DNA from: Ignavibacteriota bacterium
GTDB taxonomy: Bacteria; Bacteroidota; Ignavibacteria; UBA10030
DNA length: 52,607 bases
Direction: 5' to 3'
Assembly: GCA_003142575.1 (NCBI GenBank)
Contig: PLMS01000152.1
Span: 1-52,607 of the forward strand
The notes beneath the pieces were generated by a model. The model did not search any database. It worked only from the letters and a program-made list of their open reading frames with translations, and had not been told where the DNA came from. Below are positions 25,399-34,800 of the stretch, piece after piece; within the stretch, counting starts at the first letter, position 1; every line of letters starts with the position of its first letter. Made by a program: the position numbers and the translations under genes.

Positions 25399-25978
25399 TA
25401 TGAAAAATCCAAATATCAATAATCAAATCATAAACAAATGACAAATGACAAATGATAAATGACAAACTCAAAATTCACATTTCCGAATTAAGTCGACTTC
25501 TCGATGATTTTACTAAGAATTTTCAATAATTCTGTTGATTCTTGAATCAATTGTTCTCTTAATGGCTGCAAATAGTCGTTGCACTCTATTAACTGAAGCC
25601 AATAACGACTTTCTTTTGCTTCCTTACGAGCAATCCGAGCATGCATCACAAAGTCTTTCTTTCCCAATGATTCATTTGCTTCAATATAATTTGCTCCCAC
25701 TGACCCTACTGATCGAATCAATTGCTTTGCGATTTCGATATTCGATAAACTCTTTGACACCTTATTGACCAGAGAAATAACGTCTTTAGTATACTATAGT
25801 GTCCGCTCTTCAAGATCATATGGTTTTTTGAGCTGCGGCTTATCCATTTTTTATTTTGTTGGGGGTTTGAATTTAATTATTGGAACTTGTTTGATGCTTG
25901 TGTTTTGAGATTTGTAATTTTTTCTTTCGTTGGAGCTTGTTTGGGTTTTGTCATTTGTTTATTGTGATTTACTTGTTA
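25399..25978. repeat. Inverted-repeat element enclosing a four-helix-bundle gene
   Basis: A/C-rich DNA at 25399-25486 is mirrored by T/G-rich DNA at 25855-25978. An exact 16-base inverted repeat, ATAAACAAATGACAAA, lies at 25430-25445 and as its complement at 25947-25962. The left arm also holds a short tandem run of ACAAATG units. The arms enclose exactly one gene (25488-25760). This resembles intervening-sequence-like elements, in which an S23-family ORF sits inside a long hairpin, but it is located in protein-coding chromosome rather than 23S rDNA. Mobility is inferred, not shown. Confidence 0.55.
25488..25760 (-). CDS. Four-helix-bundle protein (S23 / intervening-sequence family)
   Basis: This 90-residue, all-helical protein has the sequence signature of the four helix bundle (S23) family: SVGANYIEANES, then FVMHARIARKEAKESRYWLQLI. 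These proteins were first seen in 23S rRNA intervening sequences and are related in fold to Avd of diversity-generating retroelements. They bind nucleic acid in the cases studied; the function of the chromosomal copies is unknown. The start is a GTG. The gene lies inside an inverted repeat and is unrelated to its metabolic neighbours, which suggests an inserted element. Confidence 0.85.
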   Translation of the reverse strand: MSKSLSNIEIAKQLIRSVGSVGANYIEANESLGKKDFVMHARIARKEAKESRYWLQLIECNDYLQPLREQLIQESTELLKILSKIIEKST

Positions 25979-26404
25979 TTAAACTTCATAAACATCACTC
26001 GCCTTCAGCAATTCCATTTTATGCTTCTGCAAAACCGTGATGGTTTGTTGAACCGCTTCGGTGCGGATAATGACTGTCGCACGATCGCTCAGGGCAAATG
26101 CGTACATATATTCCACGCTGATTCCTTCGGAGGAAAGAATTTGCAGCGCTCTATGCAATCCTCCCGGTTCGTTGGGAACCACCAGGCCGATGACCTCTGT
26201 AATGTGCACCGAAAGTCCTTTTGCCTTCAGCAATTGTTCTGCTTGTTCCGGTTTATTGACAATCATCCGGAGGATGCCGTAATCAGCCGTGTCGGCTACG
26301 CTGAATGCGGAAATATTAATATGTGCAGAAGCCAGCGCTTCCGTTACTTCGGTCAGGCGTCCTGATTTATTTTCCAGGAAGATGGAAAGTTGTTTGATTT
26401 TCAT
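25979..26404 (-). CDS. Tandem ACT-domain amino-acid-binding protein
   Basis: This 141-residue protein has two ACT repeats: residues 3-70 (IKQLSIFLENKSGRLTEVTEALASA) and about 71-138 (VIGLVVPNEPGGLHRALQIL). Such proteins regulate metabolism by binding amino acids. They are often encoded beside phenylacetate-CoA ligase or indolepyruvate ferredoxin oxidoreductase genes. Here the gene follows the ligase by only 6 bases, so co-expression and a regulatory link to aromatic amino acid/aryl acid metabolism are likely. Confidence 0.88.
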   Translation of the reverse strand: MKIKQLSIFLENKSGRLTEVTEALASAHINISAFSVADTADYGILRMIVNKPEQAEQLLKAKGLSVHITEVIGLVVPNEPGGLHRALQILSSEGISVEYMYAFALSDRATVIIRTEAVQQTITVLQKHKMELLKASDVYEV

Positions 26405-26410
26405 AGCACC

Positions 26411-27712
26411 CTATGTTAGTTTTCTTTTGTCTATCACTCGTTTGGCTTTGCCTTCACTGCGCTCGATGGTTTTCGGTTCAACAAGTTTCACCGACGCATT
26501 AATACCCAACACAGATTCTATTTTGTGCTGAATTTTCTTCTTGAGGTCTTCCAGCTTTCTGATTTCATCCGAGAACAATTGTCCATCGACTTCCACCCAC
26601 ACTTCCAACACATCGAGATTATTCACGCGGTCGACAATCAGCAGGTAATGCGGCTTGGTTTCGTTTATCTCAAGAAGTACAGTCTCAATTTGAGATGGAA
26701 ACACATTGACGCCGCGGATAATAAGCATATCGTCCGACCTGCCTAAACACTTTTTCATGCGAACAAGTGTGCGGCCGCATGAACATTTCTCTGCGTTCAA
26801 TACTGACAGATCGCGTGTGCGGTACCGGAGCAGCGGCAAGGCTTCCTTTGTCACGCATGTAAAGACCAGTTCACCGATTTGACCGTATGGAAGCACTTCG
26901 AGCGTTTTTGGATCGACAATTTCCGGAATAAAATGATCTTCAAAAACATGCAGTCCGCATTGATCCATGCACTCGGACGCAACTCCCGGCCCGATGACTT
27001 CGCTCAATCCATAAATATCGATCGCCTTGATTTTCAATTTGCTCTCGATCTCGCGGCGCATTTCTTCTGTCCACGGTTCTGCACCGAAAACACCGGCTTT
27101 CAACTTGAATGAACCGATCGACATTCCCGCTTCAGCCATTGCTTCCGCCAGAAAGAGAGCATAGGACGGCGTACAGGCGAGAATTGTCGAGCCGAAATCC
27201 TGCATCAACTGCAATTGACGCTGTGTGTTGCCGCCGGACATAGGAATGACCGTTGCACCGATCTTCTCCGCGCCGTAATGCACACCGAGTCCACCTGTGA
27301 ATAAACCGTACCCATATGCAACATGCAACACATCCGTCTTCCCCGCTCCTGCAGAAGTAAGCGTTCGCGCTATAACTTCAGACCAGATATCAATATCTTT
27401 TCGCGTATATCCAACAACCGTCGGTTTTCCGGTTGTTCCGCTGGAGGCATGAAGGCGAACAACATCTGCTAAAGGTACAGCGAACAGACCGAAAGGATAA
27501 TTATCACGAAGGTCCTGCTTGGTTGTAAACGGAAGCATCTTGAGCTGCTCCACACTTTTAATATCGCCGGGTTCGATACCGTTTTTTTGAAACTGCTTTC
27601 GGTAGAATGGCACGTTATAATAGAGTCGTTCTACCATTGCAGACAATCGTTCGCTCTGCAGCTTGGTGAGCTGCTCGCGGTCCATACATTCTATATCTTC
27701 ATTCCAGATCAT
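26411..27712 (-). CDS. paaK: Phenylacetate-CoA ligase
   Basis: This 433-residue AMP-forming ligase activates phenylacetate or related aryl acetates with ATP and CoA. The adenylate motif [15 protein letters not shown] is near residue 95, [11 protein letters not shown] near 240 and the RTRDLS hinge near 300. The cysteine-containing CSCGRTL loop near 311 and the C-terminal lid ([15 protein letters not shown]) follow. With the ACT partner downstream it could serve fermentation or oxidation of aromatic amino acids through arylpyruvate:ferredoxin oxidoreductase, but that enzyme is not in the window. It is divergently oriented from hypF. Confidence 0.92.
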   Translation of the reverse strand: MIWNEDIECMDREQLTKLQSERLSAMVERLYYNVPFYRKQFQKNGIEPGDIKSVEQLKMLPFTTKQDLRDNYPFGLFAVPLADVVRLHASSGTTGKPTVVGYTRKDIDIWSEVIARTLTSAGAGKTDVLHVAYGYGLFTGGLGVHYGAEKIGATVIPMSGGNTQRQLQLMQDFGSTILACTPSYALFLAEAMAEAGMSIGSFKLKAGVFGAEPWTEEMRREIESKLKIKAIDIYGLSEVIGPGVASECMDQCGLHVFEDHFIPEIVDPKTLEVLPYGQIGELVFTCVTKEALPLLRYRTRDLSVLNAEKCSCGRTLVRMKKCLGRSDDMLIIRGVNVFPSQIETVLLEINETKPHYLLIVDRVNNLDVLEVWVEVDGQLFSDEIRKLEDLKKKIQHKIESVLGINASVKLVEPKTIERSEGKAKRVIDKRKLT

Positions 27713-27847
27713 ATCCGCATATTTTTATTGTGTTCGTATAGTGAGATAGTCTAATTAAAGACATTTTTCCGACAAAATAAACTCATTTATATTGGCGCTG
27801 CGTTTCAGGCTGATTCTCATTCAAATATTTTGCACTTTATTTCTGTC

Positions 27848-30223
27848 ATGGGACATAAAGAGCACATAGAATTGGAAAAAGTGCGACTAAAAATCGTCAT
27901 CCACGGCGCCGTGCAAGGCGCCGGTTTTCGTCCGTTTGTCTATCGATTAGCAACGGAGATGAAACTTCAGGGCTGGATTTCAAACTCCGCTCAAGGAGTC
28001 TTTATAGAAGTTGAAGGTACAAAAGAAGTTCTCGATCGATTTCTCCTTCGTTTACAAAAGGAAATCCCACCGCGCGCCTTCATTCAGAGCTTAGAGTTTT
28101 CGTTTCTTGATCCAATCGGATTTGAAAAATTTGAAATTCGCGAAAGTGATGCCACCGGCGCCAAAACGAGCATCATACTACCAGATATCGCTACATGCCC
28201 TGATTGTTTGAAAGAAATCTTCAGTCCGTCGAATCGCCGCTACCTCTATCCGTTCACCAATTGCACGAATTGTGGACCGCGCTTCTCTATTATAGAGTCA
28301 TTACCGTACGATCGCCTTAATACATCGATGAAAAAGTTCGAGATGTGCCCCGAATGCCGAACAGAGTATGAAAACCCGATCGATCGGCGTTTTCATGCAC
28401 AGCCAAATGCATGTCCCACATGCGGGCCGCAGCTTCAAGTATGGGATACTGGCGGAAAGAAATTAGCTGAACGACACGATGCTCTTTTACAAGCAGTCAA
28501 AGCGATTGAAGCTGGAAAGATTGTTGCCGTGAAAGGTATTGGCGGATTTCATCTGATGGCAGACGCGAGGAACAATGAGGCCGTCAGACGTTTGCGCGAG
28601 CGCAAGCATCGGGAAGAAAAACCGTTCGCACTCATGTTCCCATCGCTGGAAGATGTGAAAAAAGAATGTGAGGTTGATAAACTCGAAGAACGTCTTTTGC
28701 TTTCCCCAGAATCTCCGATTGTGTTATTGAGCAGAATAATAGGACACTCTCACTTTCATCTCCCATCTTCCATCTCAACTTCTGTTGCCCCCAACAATCC
28801 TTACCTCGGATGCATGCTTCCCTATTCACCCTTACATCACATTTTGATGGGTCAGCTTGGATTCGCTGTTGTGGCTACGAGCGGAAATTTATCCGATGAA
28901 CCAATCTGCACGGACGAACATGAAGCACTCGACCGTCTTCACGAAATTGCAGATGTATACCTTGTTCACAATCGCCCCATTGTTCGGCATATAGATGATT
29001 CCATTGTGCGCGTCATGATGGGACGCGAGCTGGTCATACGACGAGCACGAGGATATGCACCGTTACCCATTACTATAAGAACACAGCATGCTGTGTCCCT
29101 GCTTGCGGTCGGCGCACATTTGAAGAATACCATCGCACTTACATCGGATTCAAATGTTTTCGTTTCTCAACATATCGGCGATTTGGAAACAAAAGAATCG
29201 CTCGATGCATTTCACAGCGTTGTCGCCGACTTTCAGACAATGTACAATTGCAAACCGGAATATATCGTCTGCGATCTTCACCCTGATTATCTTTCCTCAA
29301 AGTTTGCCCGGAGTACCGGCATTCCACTTTTAGAAGTTCAGCACCATAATGCACACGTCGCCTCCTGTATGGCTGAGAATCAACTTGAAGGTGAAGTGCT
29401 TGGTGTATCGTGGGATGGGACTGGCTATGGACTCGATGGTACGATTTGGGGCGGTGAATTTTTACTCACCACAAAGACATCATTTGAGCGCGTCGCGACT
29501 TTCCGTCCGTTTCGGCTGCCGGGTGGAGAAAAAGCCATCAAAGAACCGCGTCGTACGGCACTGGGGATGTTGTATGAATTATTCGGTGATGAAGTCTTTC
29601 GTCGACAAGACTTGCCACCATTGCATGCATTCACATCTACGGAACTTGAGCTCCTCAATCAAGTGTTATTAAAGAGAGTGAATACTCCTATCACCACAAG
29701 CGTTGGCAGAATCTTTGATGCTGTCGCTTCGCTGATCGGACTTCAGCAGAGAGTGAACTATGAAGGTCAGGCGGCGATGGAGTTGGAGTTCCTTACCGCT
29801 CAATCCAAAACAAAAGAATCATATGCATTTACGATGGACGATGGACGAATGCTGATTGAAAAACCTGTTGCTCAATTGGAAAATGAAAACCAAAAATCAC
29901 TTACTATTATTGATTGGTCTCCATTCATCAATGGAATTCTCGAAGATGTTCGTCACAATACCATATCACCAATTATCGCGGCAAAATTTCACAATACACT
30001 CGTTGAAATTATCATTGCAGTCGCAAAAAAGATTGGCCAACCGCGTGTCGTTCTTTCAGGCGGATGTTTCCAAAATCGATATCTTACAGAACGGGCAGTG
30101 AAGCGATTGCAGGAAGAGGAATTTCGACCGTCTTGGCATCAACGAGTTCCGCCGAATGACGGGGGGATTGCCTTGGGACAGCTCTATGCCGCTCTTCGTT
30201 CACTGAACGCAAATAGATCTTGA
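27848..30223 (+). CDS. hypF: Carbamoyltransferase HypF, [NiFe] hydrogenase maturation
   Basis: About 791 residues from MGHKEHIELE. HypF makes the thiocarbamate on HypE that becomes the cyanide ligands of the NiFe site. Domains in order: acylphosphatase (GAVQGAGFRPF), two zinc fingers (CPDC...CTNCGP and CPEC...CPTCGP), a YrdC-like domain (VAVKGIGGFHLM), and a Kae1-like carbamoyltransferase domain with VQHHNAHVAS and the LSGGCFQNRYL motif near the end. Length matches the family. The ATG at 27848 is favoured because an earlier one adds an atypical hydrophobic hexapeptide. It heads hypF-C-D-(kinase)-E. Confidence 0.95.
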   Translation: MGHKEHIELEKVRLKIVIHGAVQGAGFRPFVYRLATEMKLQGWISNSAQGVFIEVEGTKEVLDRFLLRLQKEIPPRAFIQSLEFSFLDPIGFEKFEIRESDATGAKTSIILPDIATCPDCLKEIFSPSNRRYLYPFTNCTNCGPRFSIIESLPYDRLNTSMKKFEMCPECRTEYENPIDRRFHAQPNACPTCGPQLQVWDTGGKKLAERHDALLQAVKAIEAGKIVAVKGIGGFHLMADARNNEAVRRLRERKHREEKPFALMFPSLEDVKKECEVDKLEERLLLSPESPIVLLSRIIGHSHFHLPSSISTSVAPNNPYLGCMLPYSPLHHILMGQLGFAVVATSGNLSDEPICTDEHEALDRLHEIADVYLVHNRPIVRHIDDSIVRVMMGRELVIRRARGYAPLPITIRTQHAVSLLAVGAHLKNTIALTSDSNVFVSQHIGDLETKESLDAFHSVVADFQTMYNCKPEYIVCDLHPDYLSSKFARSTGIPLLEVQHHNAHVASCMAENQLEGEVLGVSWDGTGYGLDGTIWGGEFLLTTKTSFERVATFRPFRLPGGEKAIKEPRRTALGMLYELFGDEVFRRQDLPPLHAFTSTELELLNQVLLKRVNTPITTSVGRIFDAVASLIGLQQRVNYEGQAAMELEFLTAQSKTKESYAFTMDDGRMLIEKPVAQLENENQKSLTIIDWSPFINGILEDVRHNTISPIIAAKFHNTLVEIIIAVAKKIGQPRVVLSGGCFQNRYLTERAVKRLQEEEFRPSWHQRVPPNDGGIALGQLYAALRSLNANRS

Positions 30224-30269
30224 TTATGGATTCAGGAATGAGAACATTGAAGATGGAAAGGAGTTCATG

Positions 30270-30521
30270 ATGTGTTTAGCAATCCCCGGAAAAGTGGTGG
30301 AAATTGATTCAACTGTTTCACCGGTTATGGGTAAAGTGAGCTTTGGCGGCATCAAGAAAGAAGTCTGCCTTGAGCTCGTGCCCGAAGTGAAAATCGGTGA
30401 ATATGTCATTGTACACGTCGGTTTCGCCATTAGTACGATGGATGAAGTGGAGGCGCTTGAAACGTTGAAATTATTTGAACAAATGGGGGAATCGATAGAT
30501 GAAGAAATTGATCCTTCCTAG
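30270..30521 (+). CDS. hypC: Hydrogenase maturation chaperone HypC
   Basis: This 83-residue chaperone begins MCLAIPGKVVEI. Cys2, exposed after Met removal, binds the Fe(CN)2CO unit together with HypD and delivers it to the large subunit. A doubled ATG occurs (30267 and 30270); the second is chosen because it places Cys at position 2. AAGGAG lies 7-10 bases upstream. It is 46 bases after hypF. Only one HypC-type gene is visible for two hydrogenases. Confidence 0.95.
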   Translation: MCLAIPGKVVEIDSTVSPVMGKVSFGGIKKEVCLELVPEVKIGEYVIVHVGFAISTMDEVEALETLKLFEQMGESIDEEIDPS

Positions 30522-30691
30522 ATGTTTGTCAAATCAGCTGAATCAACATTTTTTTGTTCCCTTGTCCGTCCTCACATTTCATAGTTGCACTGTGAGAAGG
30601 TTTTTGTTAGTATTGATAGTAGTACATAAAAAGAGGGGTGCCTCATCGCCAAATTTCAATCACTTATATTCCAAAAGAACATTGAGGGAAC

Positions 30692-31783
30692 GTGCGGTTC
30701 ATAGATGAATTCCGTAACGGTAAGACAGCCGCAGCATATATTGAACGTATCCATGCTGTCAGTACTCGTCCATGGACAATTATGGAAATCTGCGGCGGAC
30801 AGACACATACAATCGTCAAATCCGGAATTGATGATCTGCTTCCTTCCTCACTCACATTGGTTCATGGACCAGGCTGTCCGGTCTGTGTTACTCCTCTCGA
30901 AATCATCGATAAAGCTGTAGCCATCGCTTCACAGGCCGATGTTCTCTTCACATCATTCGGTGATATGCTGCGAGTGCCCGGTTCGGAGAAAGACTTGCTC
31001 GCTATCAAAGCGCAAGGCGGCGATGTGCGCATCGTCTACTCTCCCCTTGATGCAGTAAAACTGGCACAGCAGAACCCTGGTAAAAAAATTGTGTTCTTTG
31101 CCGTCGGTTTCGAGACCACGGCACCGGCAAATGCCATGTCTGTCTGGCAGGCAGCACAACTTGGATTAAAAAATTATTCGATCCTGTGTTCGCATGTGCT
31201 TGTGCCGCCGGCGATGGAAACAATTCTTTCTTCGCCGGCAAATCGCGTGCAAGGATTTCTCGCTGCAGGCCATGTCTGCACAGTCATGGGATATGAAGAA
31301 TACATTCCGCTTGCAGCAAAATATCGCGTCCCGATTGTTGTTACCGGATTTGAACCTGTCGATATTCTTCAAGGGATTCTCATGACGCTGCAACAGCTGG
31401 AAGAAGGCCGCTCAGTTGTTGAGAACCAATATTCGCGATCTGTTCGGCGGGAAGGGAATCGTCCTGCGCAAGAGCTGATCCAAAAAATATTTCAGATAAC
31501 CGATCGCGCATGGCGCGGCATTGGTTTAATTCCTAAAAGCGGTTACCGTGTACGCGATGAGTATGCTGCATTCGATGCTGAAAAGGTATTCGATGTTGCG
31601 ACTATTCAAACACAAGAGTCGCCGCTGTGCATTGCAGGTCAAGTGATGCAAGGGCTGAAGAAACCGCACGACTGTACTGCATTTGGTATGCAATGTACAC
31701 CGGAACATCCTCTCGGAGCACCCATGGTTTCTTCCGAAGGAGCGTGCGCGGCATATTATCATTATGGGAAAATGCGTCATTGA
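30692..31783 (+). CDS. hypD: Hydrogenase maturation Fe-S protein HypD
   Basis: This is the 363-residue scaffold for Fe(CN)2CO assembly. It has the catalytic CGGQTHTI (Cys near residue 33), [10 protein letters not shown] near 63, [13 protein letters not shown] near 85, [11 protein letters not shown] near 130, and the [4Fe-4S] region with [25 protein letters not shown] at the C-terminus. The start is GTG with GAGGGA just ahead. A 170-base gap separates it from hypC, so an internal promoter is possible. Length is normal for HypD. Confidence 0.95.
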   Translation: MRFIDEFRNGKTAAAYIERIHAVSTRPWTIMEICGGQTHTIVKSGIDDLLPSSLTLVHGPGCPVCVTPLEIIDKAVAIASQADVLFTSFGDMLRVPGSEKDLLAIKAQGGDVRIVYSPLDAVKLAQQNPGKKIVFFAVGFETTAPANAMSVWQAAQLGLKNYSILCSHVLVPPAMETILSSPANRVQGFLAAGHVCTVMGYEEYIPLAAKYRVPIVVTGFEPVDILQGILMTLQQLEEGRSVVENQYSRSVRREGNRPAQELIQKIFQITDRAWRGIGLIPKSGYRVRDEYAAFDAEKVFDVATIQTQESPLCIAGQVMQGLKKPHDCTAFGMQCTPEHPLGAPMVSSEGACAAYYHYGKMRH

Positions 31784-31845
31784 AAATATATTCGATGCGG
31801 AGATTTCGCATAAAGACTTCTGAGCGTTAAGAAAGGATACGGCAC

Positions 31846-34800
31846 ATGAAAAAACGTCTATCCATCCAGACAACCTCTTGGTTTCTCATCGGTGTCTTCT
31901 TGTTCTTGGTAGCGGGGGTTCTCATCACAGGATTTCTTTTCTATCAAAAACAACAAGAGCGCATCAAAACGGAGGCTCAGAACAATCTTGCAGCGATCGC
32001 AGATTTGAAAATAGGACAAATTACACGGTGGCGACAAGAACGCATAATCGATGGCAAGCTTATCTATAACAACGCAGCGATAGCTCGTGAAGTTGATGCA
32101 TATTTCAAGACCCCAGAGAAAACTGGTCCCAAACAAGATCTCCTCAAGCTGATGAAATCCTTCCAGGAACATGCGGGGTACAAGTCTATTCTGCTGCTTG
32201 ATACAAAAAGAAATGTTCGTTTGTCAGTCTCCAATCACGATGATTCTGTTTGTTCGTATGGACGAACAATTTTTAGAGAAGCACTCCTTTATCGGCAAGT
32301 TACTTTTTCTGATTTACACCAATCGAAAAGTGTTCCGTACACGCACATGGACCTGATGGTTCCCATTTTATCGCCGGGTCGGAGTGATAGCACGATCATC
32401 GGTGTGCTACTCCTGCGCATCGATCCGAACGATGTTCTCTTCCCCCTCATCCAAACATGGCCAACACCAAGCCGCACATTTGAAACACTCTTGTTGGAAC
32501 AAGATGGAGACAGCATTGTCTATTTGAATGAGCTTCGTCATCGAAAAAATACGACGCTGACATTACGCATACCGATTTCCAACAAACAGCTTCCTGCTTC
32601 AATGGCGGTTCGTGGCATCGAAGGAATCGTCGAGGGTATTGATTATCGTGGTGTTCCTGTGCTTGCAGCGATTAGACCTATTCCCGATTCTCCTTGGTAC
32701 ATGACTGCAAAAGTTGACCAGGAAGAAATTTATGCGCCTCTTCGTTCACAGGCATGGATAGTAGGCATTGGGATGCTTCTTCTGATACTGGCAACCGGCG
32801 GTGTCATTGGTTTCTGGTGGCGGCATCAACGAGTGATTTTCTACCGTAAGCAGTATGAAGCGGAGCTGGAGCGCAAGGCAGTTGTTACACATTTCGATCA
32901 TATCATCAAATATGCCAATGACATTATAATGCTATCTAACATGGACGGCAGAATCGTTGAAGTCAATGATCAGGCTTGCCGAACATACGGTTATACACGG
33001 GATGAAATGTTCCAACTAAATATCCGGGACATTCGAACACTTGAGTCCATCTCCCAGAGTGAGATGCAAATGAAACAAGTTGAGAAGCAAAACGGCATGG
33101 TGTTTGAGTCTGAGCATCGACGAAAAAACGGTACGGTTTTTCCTGTTGAAGACAGTTCGCGATTCATCAAGATTGAAGGGGTGCGGTTCTATCAAAGCAT
33201 CATTCGCGACATCACCGAACGTAAACGGATTGAACAGGCGATGCAGGAAAATGAGGAACGATTCCGAAGAATATTTGAAGAAGGCCCGTTTGGCACGGTC
33301 ATTACTGGATTAGATTTTCATTTCACGAAAGCCAATACCGCTTTTTGTAGAATGATGGGATATTCCGAACATGAAATTACATCTCTCACTTTCCAAGACA
33401 TTACGCATCCAGAAGACATCTCAAATAGTGCAGAAGCCATGCGCAAATTGTTTAATGGAGAAATTCCGGTTTACAGGACAGAAAAACGGTATGTACGAAA
33501 GGATACGAAGATCGTCTGGGGATCATTAACTGTTACTCTTGTTCGAAATGAAAACGGACAATTCTTATACTATCTCGCAATGGTTGAGGATATTACTGAA
33601 CGCAAACTGGCGGAGGAATCTTTGCTCCAAAGCGAAGAGCGCTATCGACGCTTATTTGAACTTTCCCCTGATACTATTTTTATTCAAAGTGAAGGCAACA
33701 TTACGTTTATCAATAGTGCAGGTATTCGCTTGTTTGGAGCGACAAGTGCAGAAGAGCTCATCGGGAGACAAGTTGTAGATCTCATGCACCCTGATTATCG
33801 TGAAATTGTTGCGGAGAGAATAAAACACCTGAAAGAGTTACAATCACCGGCACCAATGATCGAAGAGAAGTATTTACGCTTGGATGGTTCTTCGGTTGAT
33901 GTCGAAGTAAGTGCAAGTTCTTTTCTGTATAAAGGGAAATCAGCGGCACAAGTCGTTGTTCGGGATATCACTGAGCGAAAGCGGGCAGAAGAATCGTTGC
34001 AAGAAAGCGAAGAGCGTTTCCGACGATTAGTTGGATCAGTGACCGATTATATTTATTCCGTAAAACTCGAATCTGGTCGCCTTGTTTCCACAACCCATGC
34101 TCCGGCATGTGTATCAGTAACCGGCTATACGGCGGAGGAATATGCAGCCGATCCGGATCTTTGGTTTCGAATGATCTATGAAGAAGACAAACAAATTGTA
34201 ACAAATCTTACAGAAAAATTACTTTCTGGATTTGATGTACTGCCTCTCGAGCACCGTATCGTTCATAAAAACGGTTCTCTCCGATGGGTAAAAAATACAC
34301 CAGTGCTCAAACGAAACGCCAAGGGCGTTCCTATCGCTTATGATGGTTTGATTGAAGATATTACCATGCAAAAACAAGCAGATGAAGTTCTGCGTGAGAG
34401 CGAAGAGACAGCACATGCACTCTTGAATGCACCAAGTGATGCAGCGTATCTCTTAGATACTGAGCGGAGAATTATCGCTGTGAATGAAGCTGGCACTCGG
34501 AGATTGGGAAAAAGCGTCGATGAATTGATTGGTGCTTGTGTTGACGACTTTATATCGCTGGAATTAGCAAAATCAAGAAGAGCATACATCGATGAAGTTC
34601 TTCGCTTATGCAAACCGGTTCACTTTGAAGATGAGCAATCCGAAATGCATTTAGAAAATGCACTCTATCCTATCACTGATGCACAAGGAAACGTAACAAG
34701 AATCGCAGTTTTTTCGAGAGACATCACCGAACGCATACAGACAGAGGAGGCGCGGCGGCAAAGTGAATCTCTCTTCAAAATGTTGGTCGAGTCCTCGCCT

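Noticed and set aside
25430-25470. Short ACAAATG tandem run as a possible CRISPR array
   Set aside because: Units are only about 7-8 bases without spacers; it is part of the inverted-repeat arm of the S23 element.
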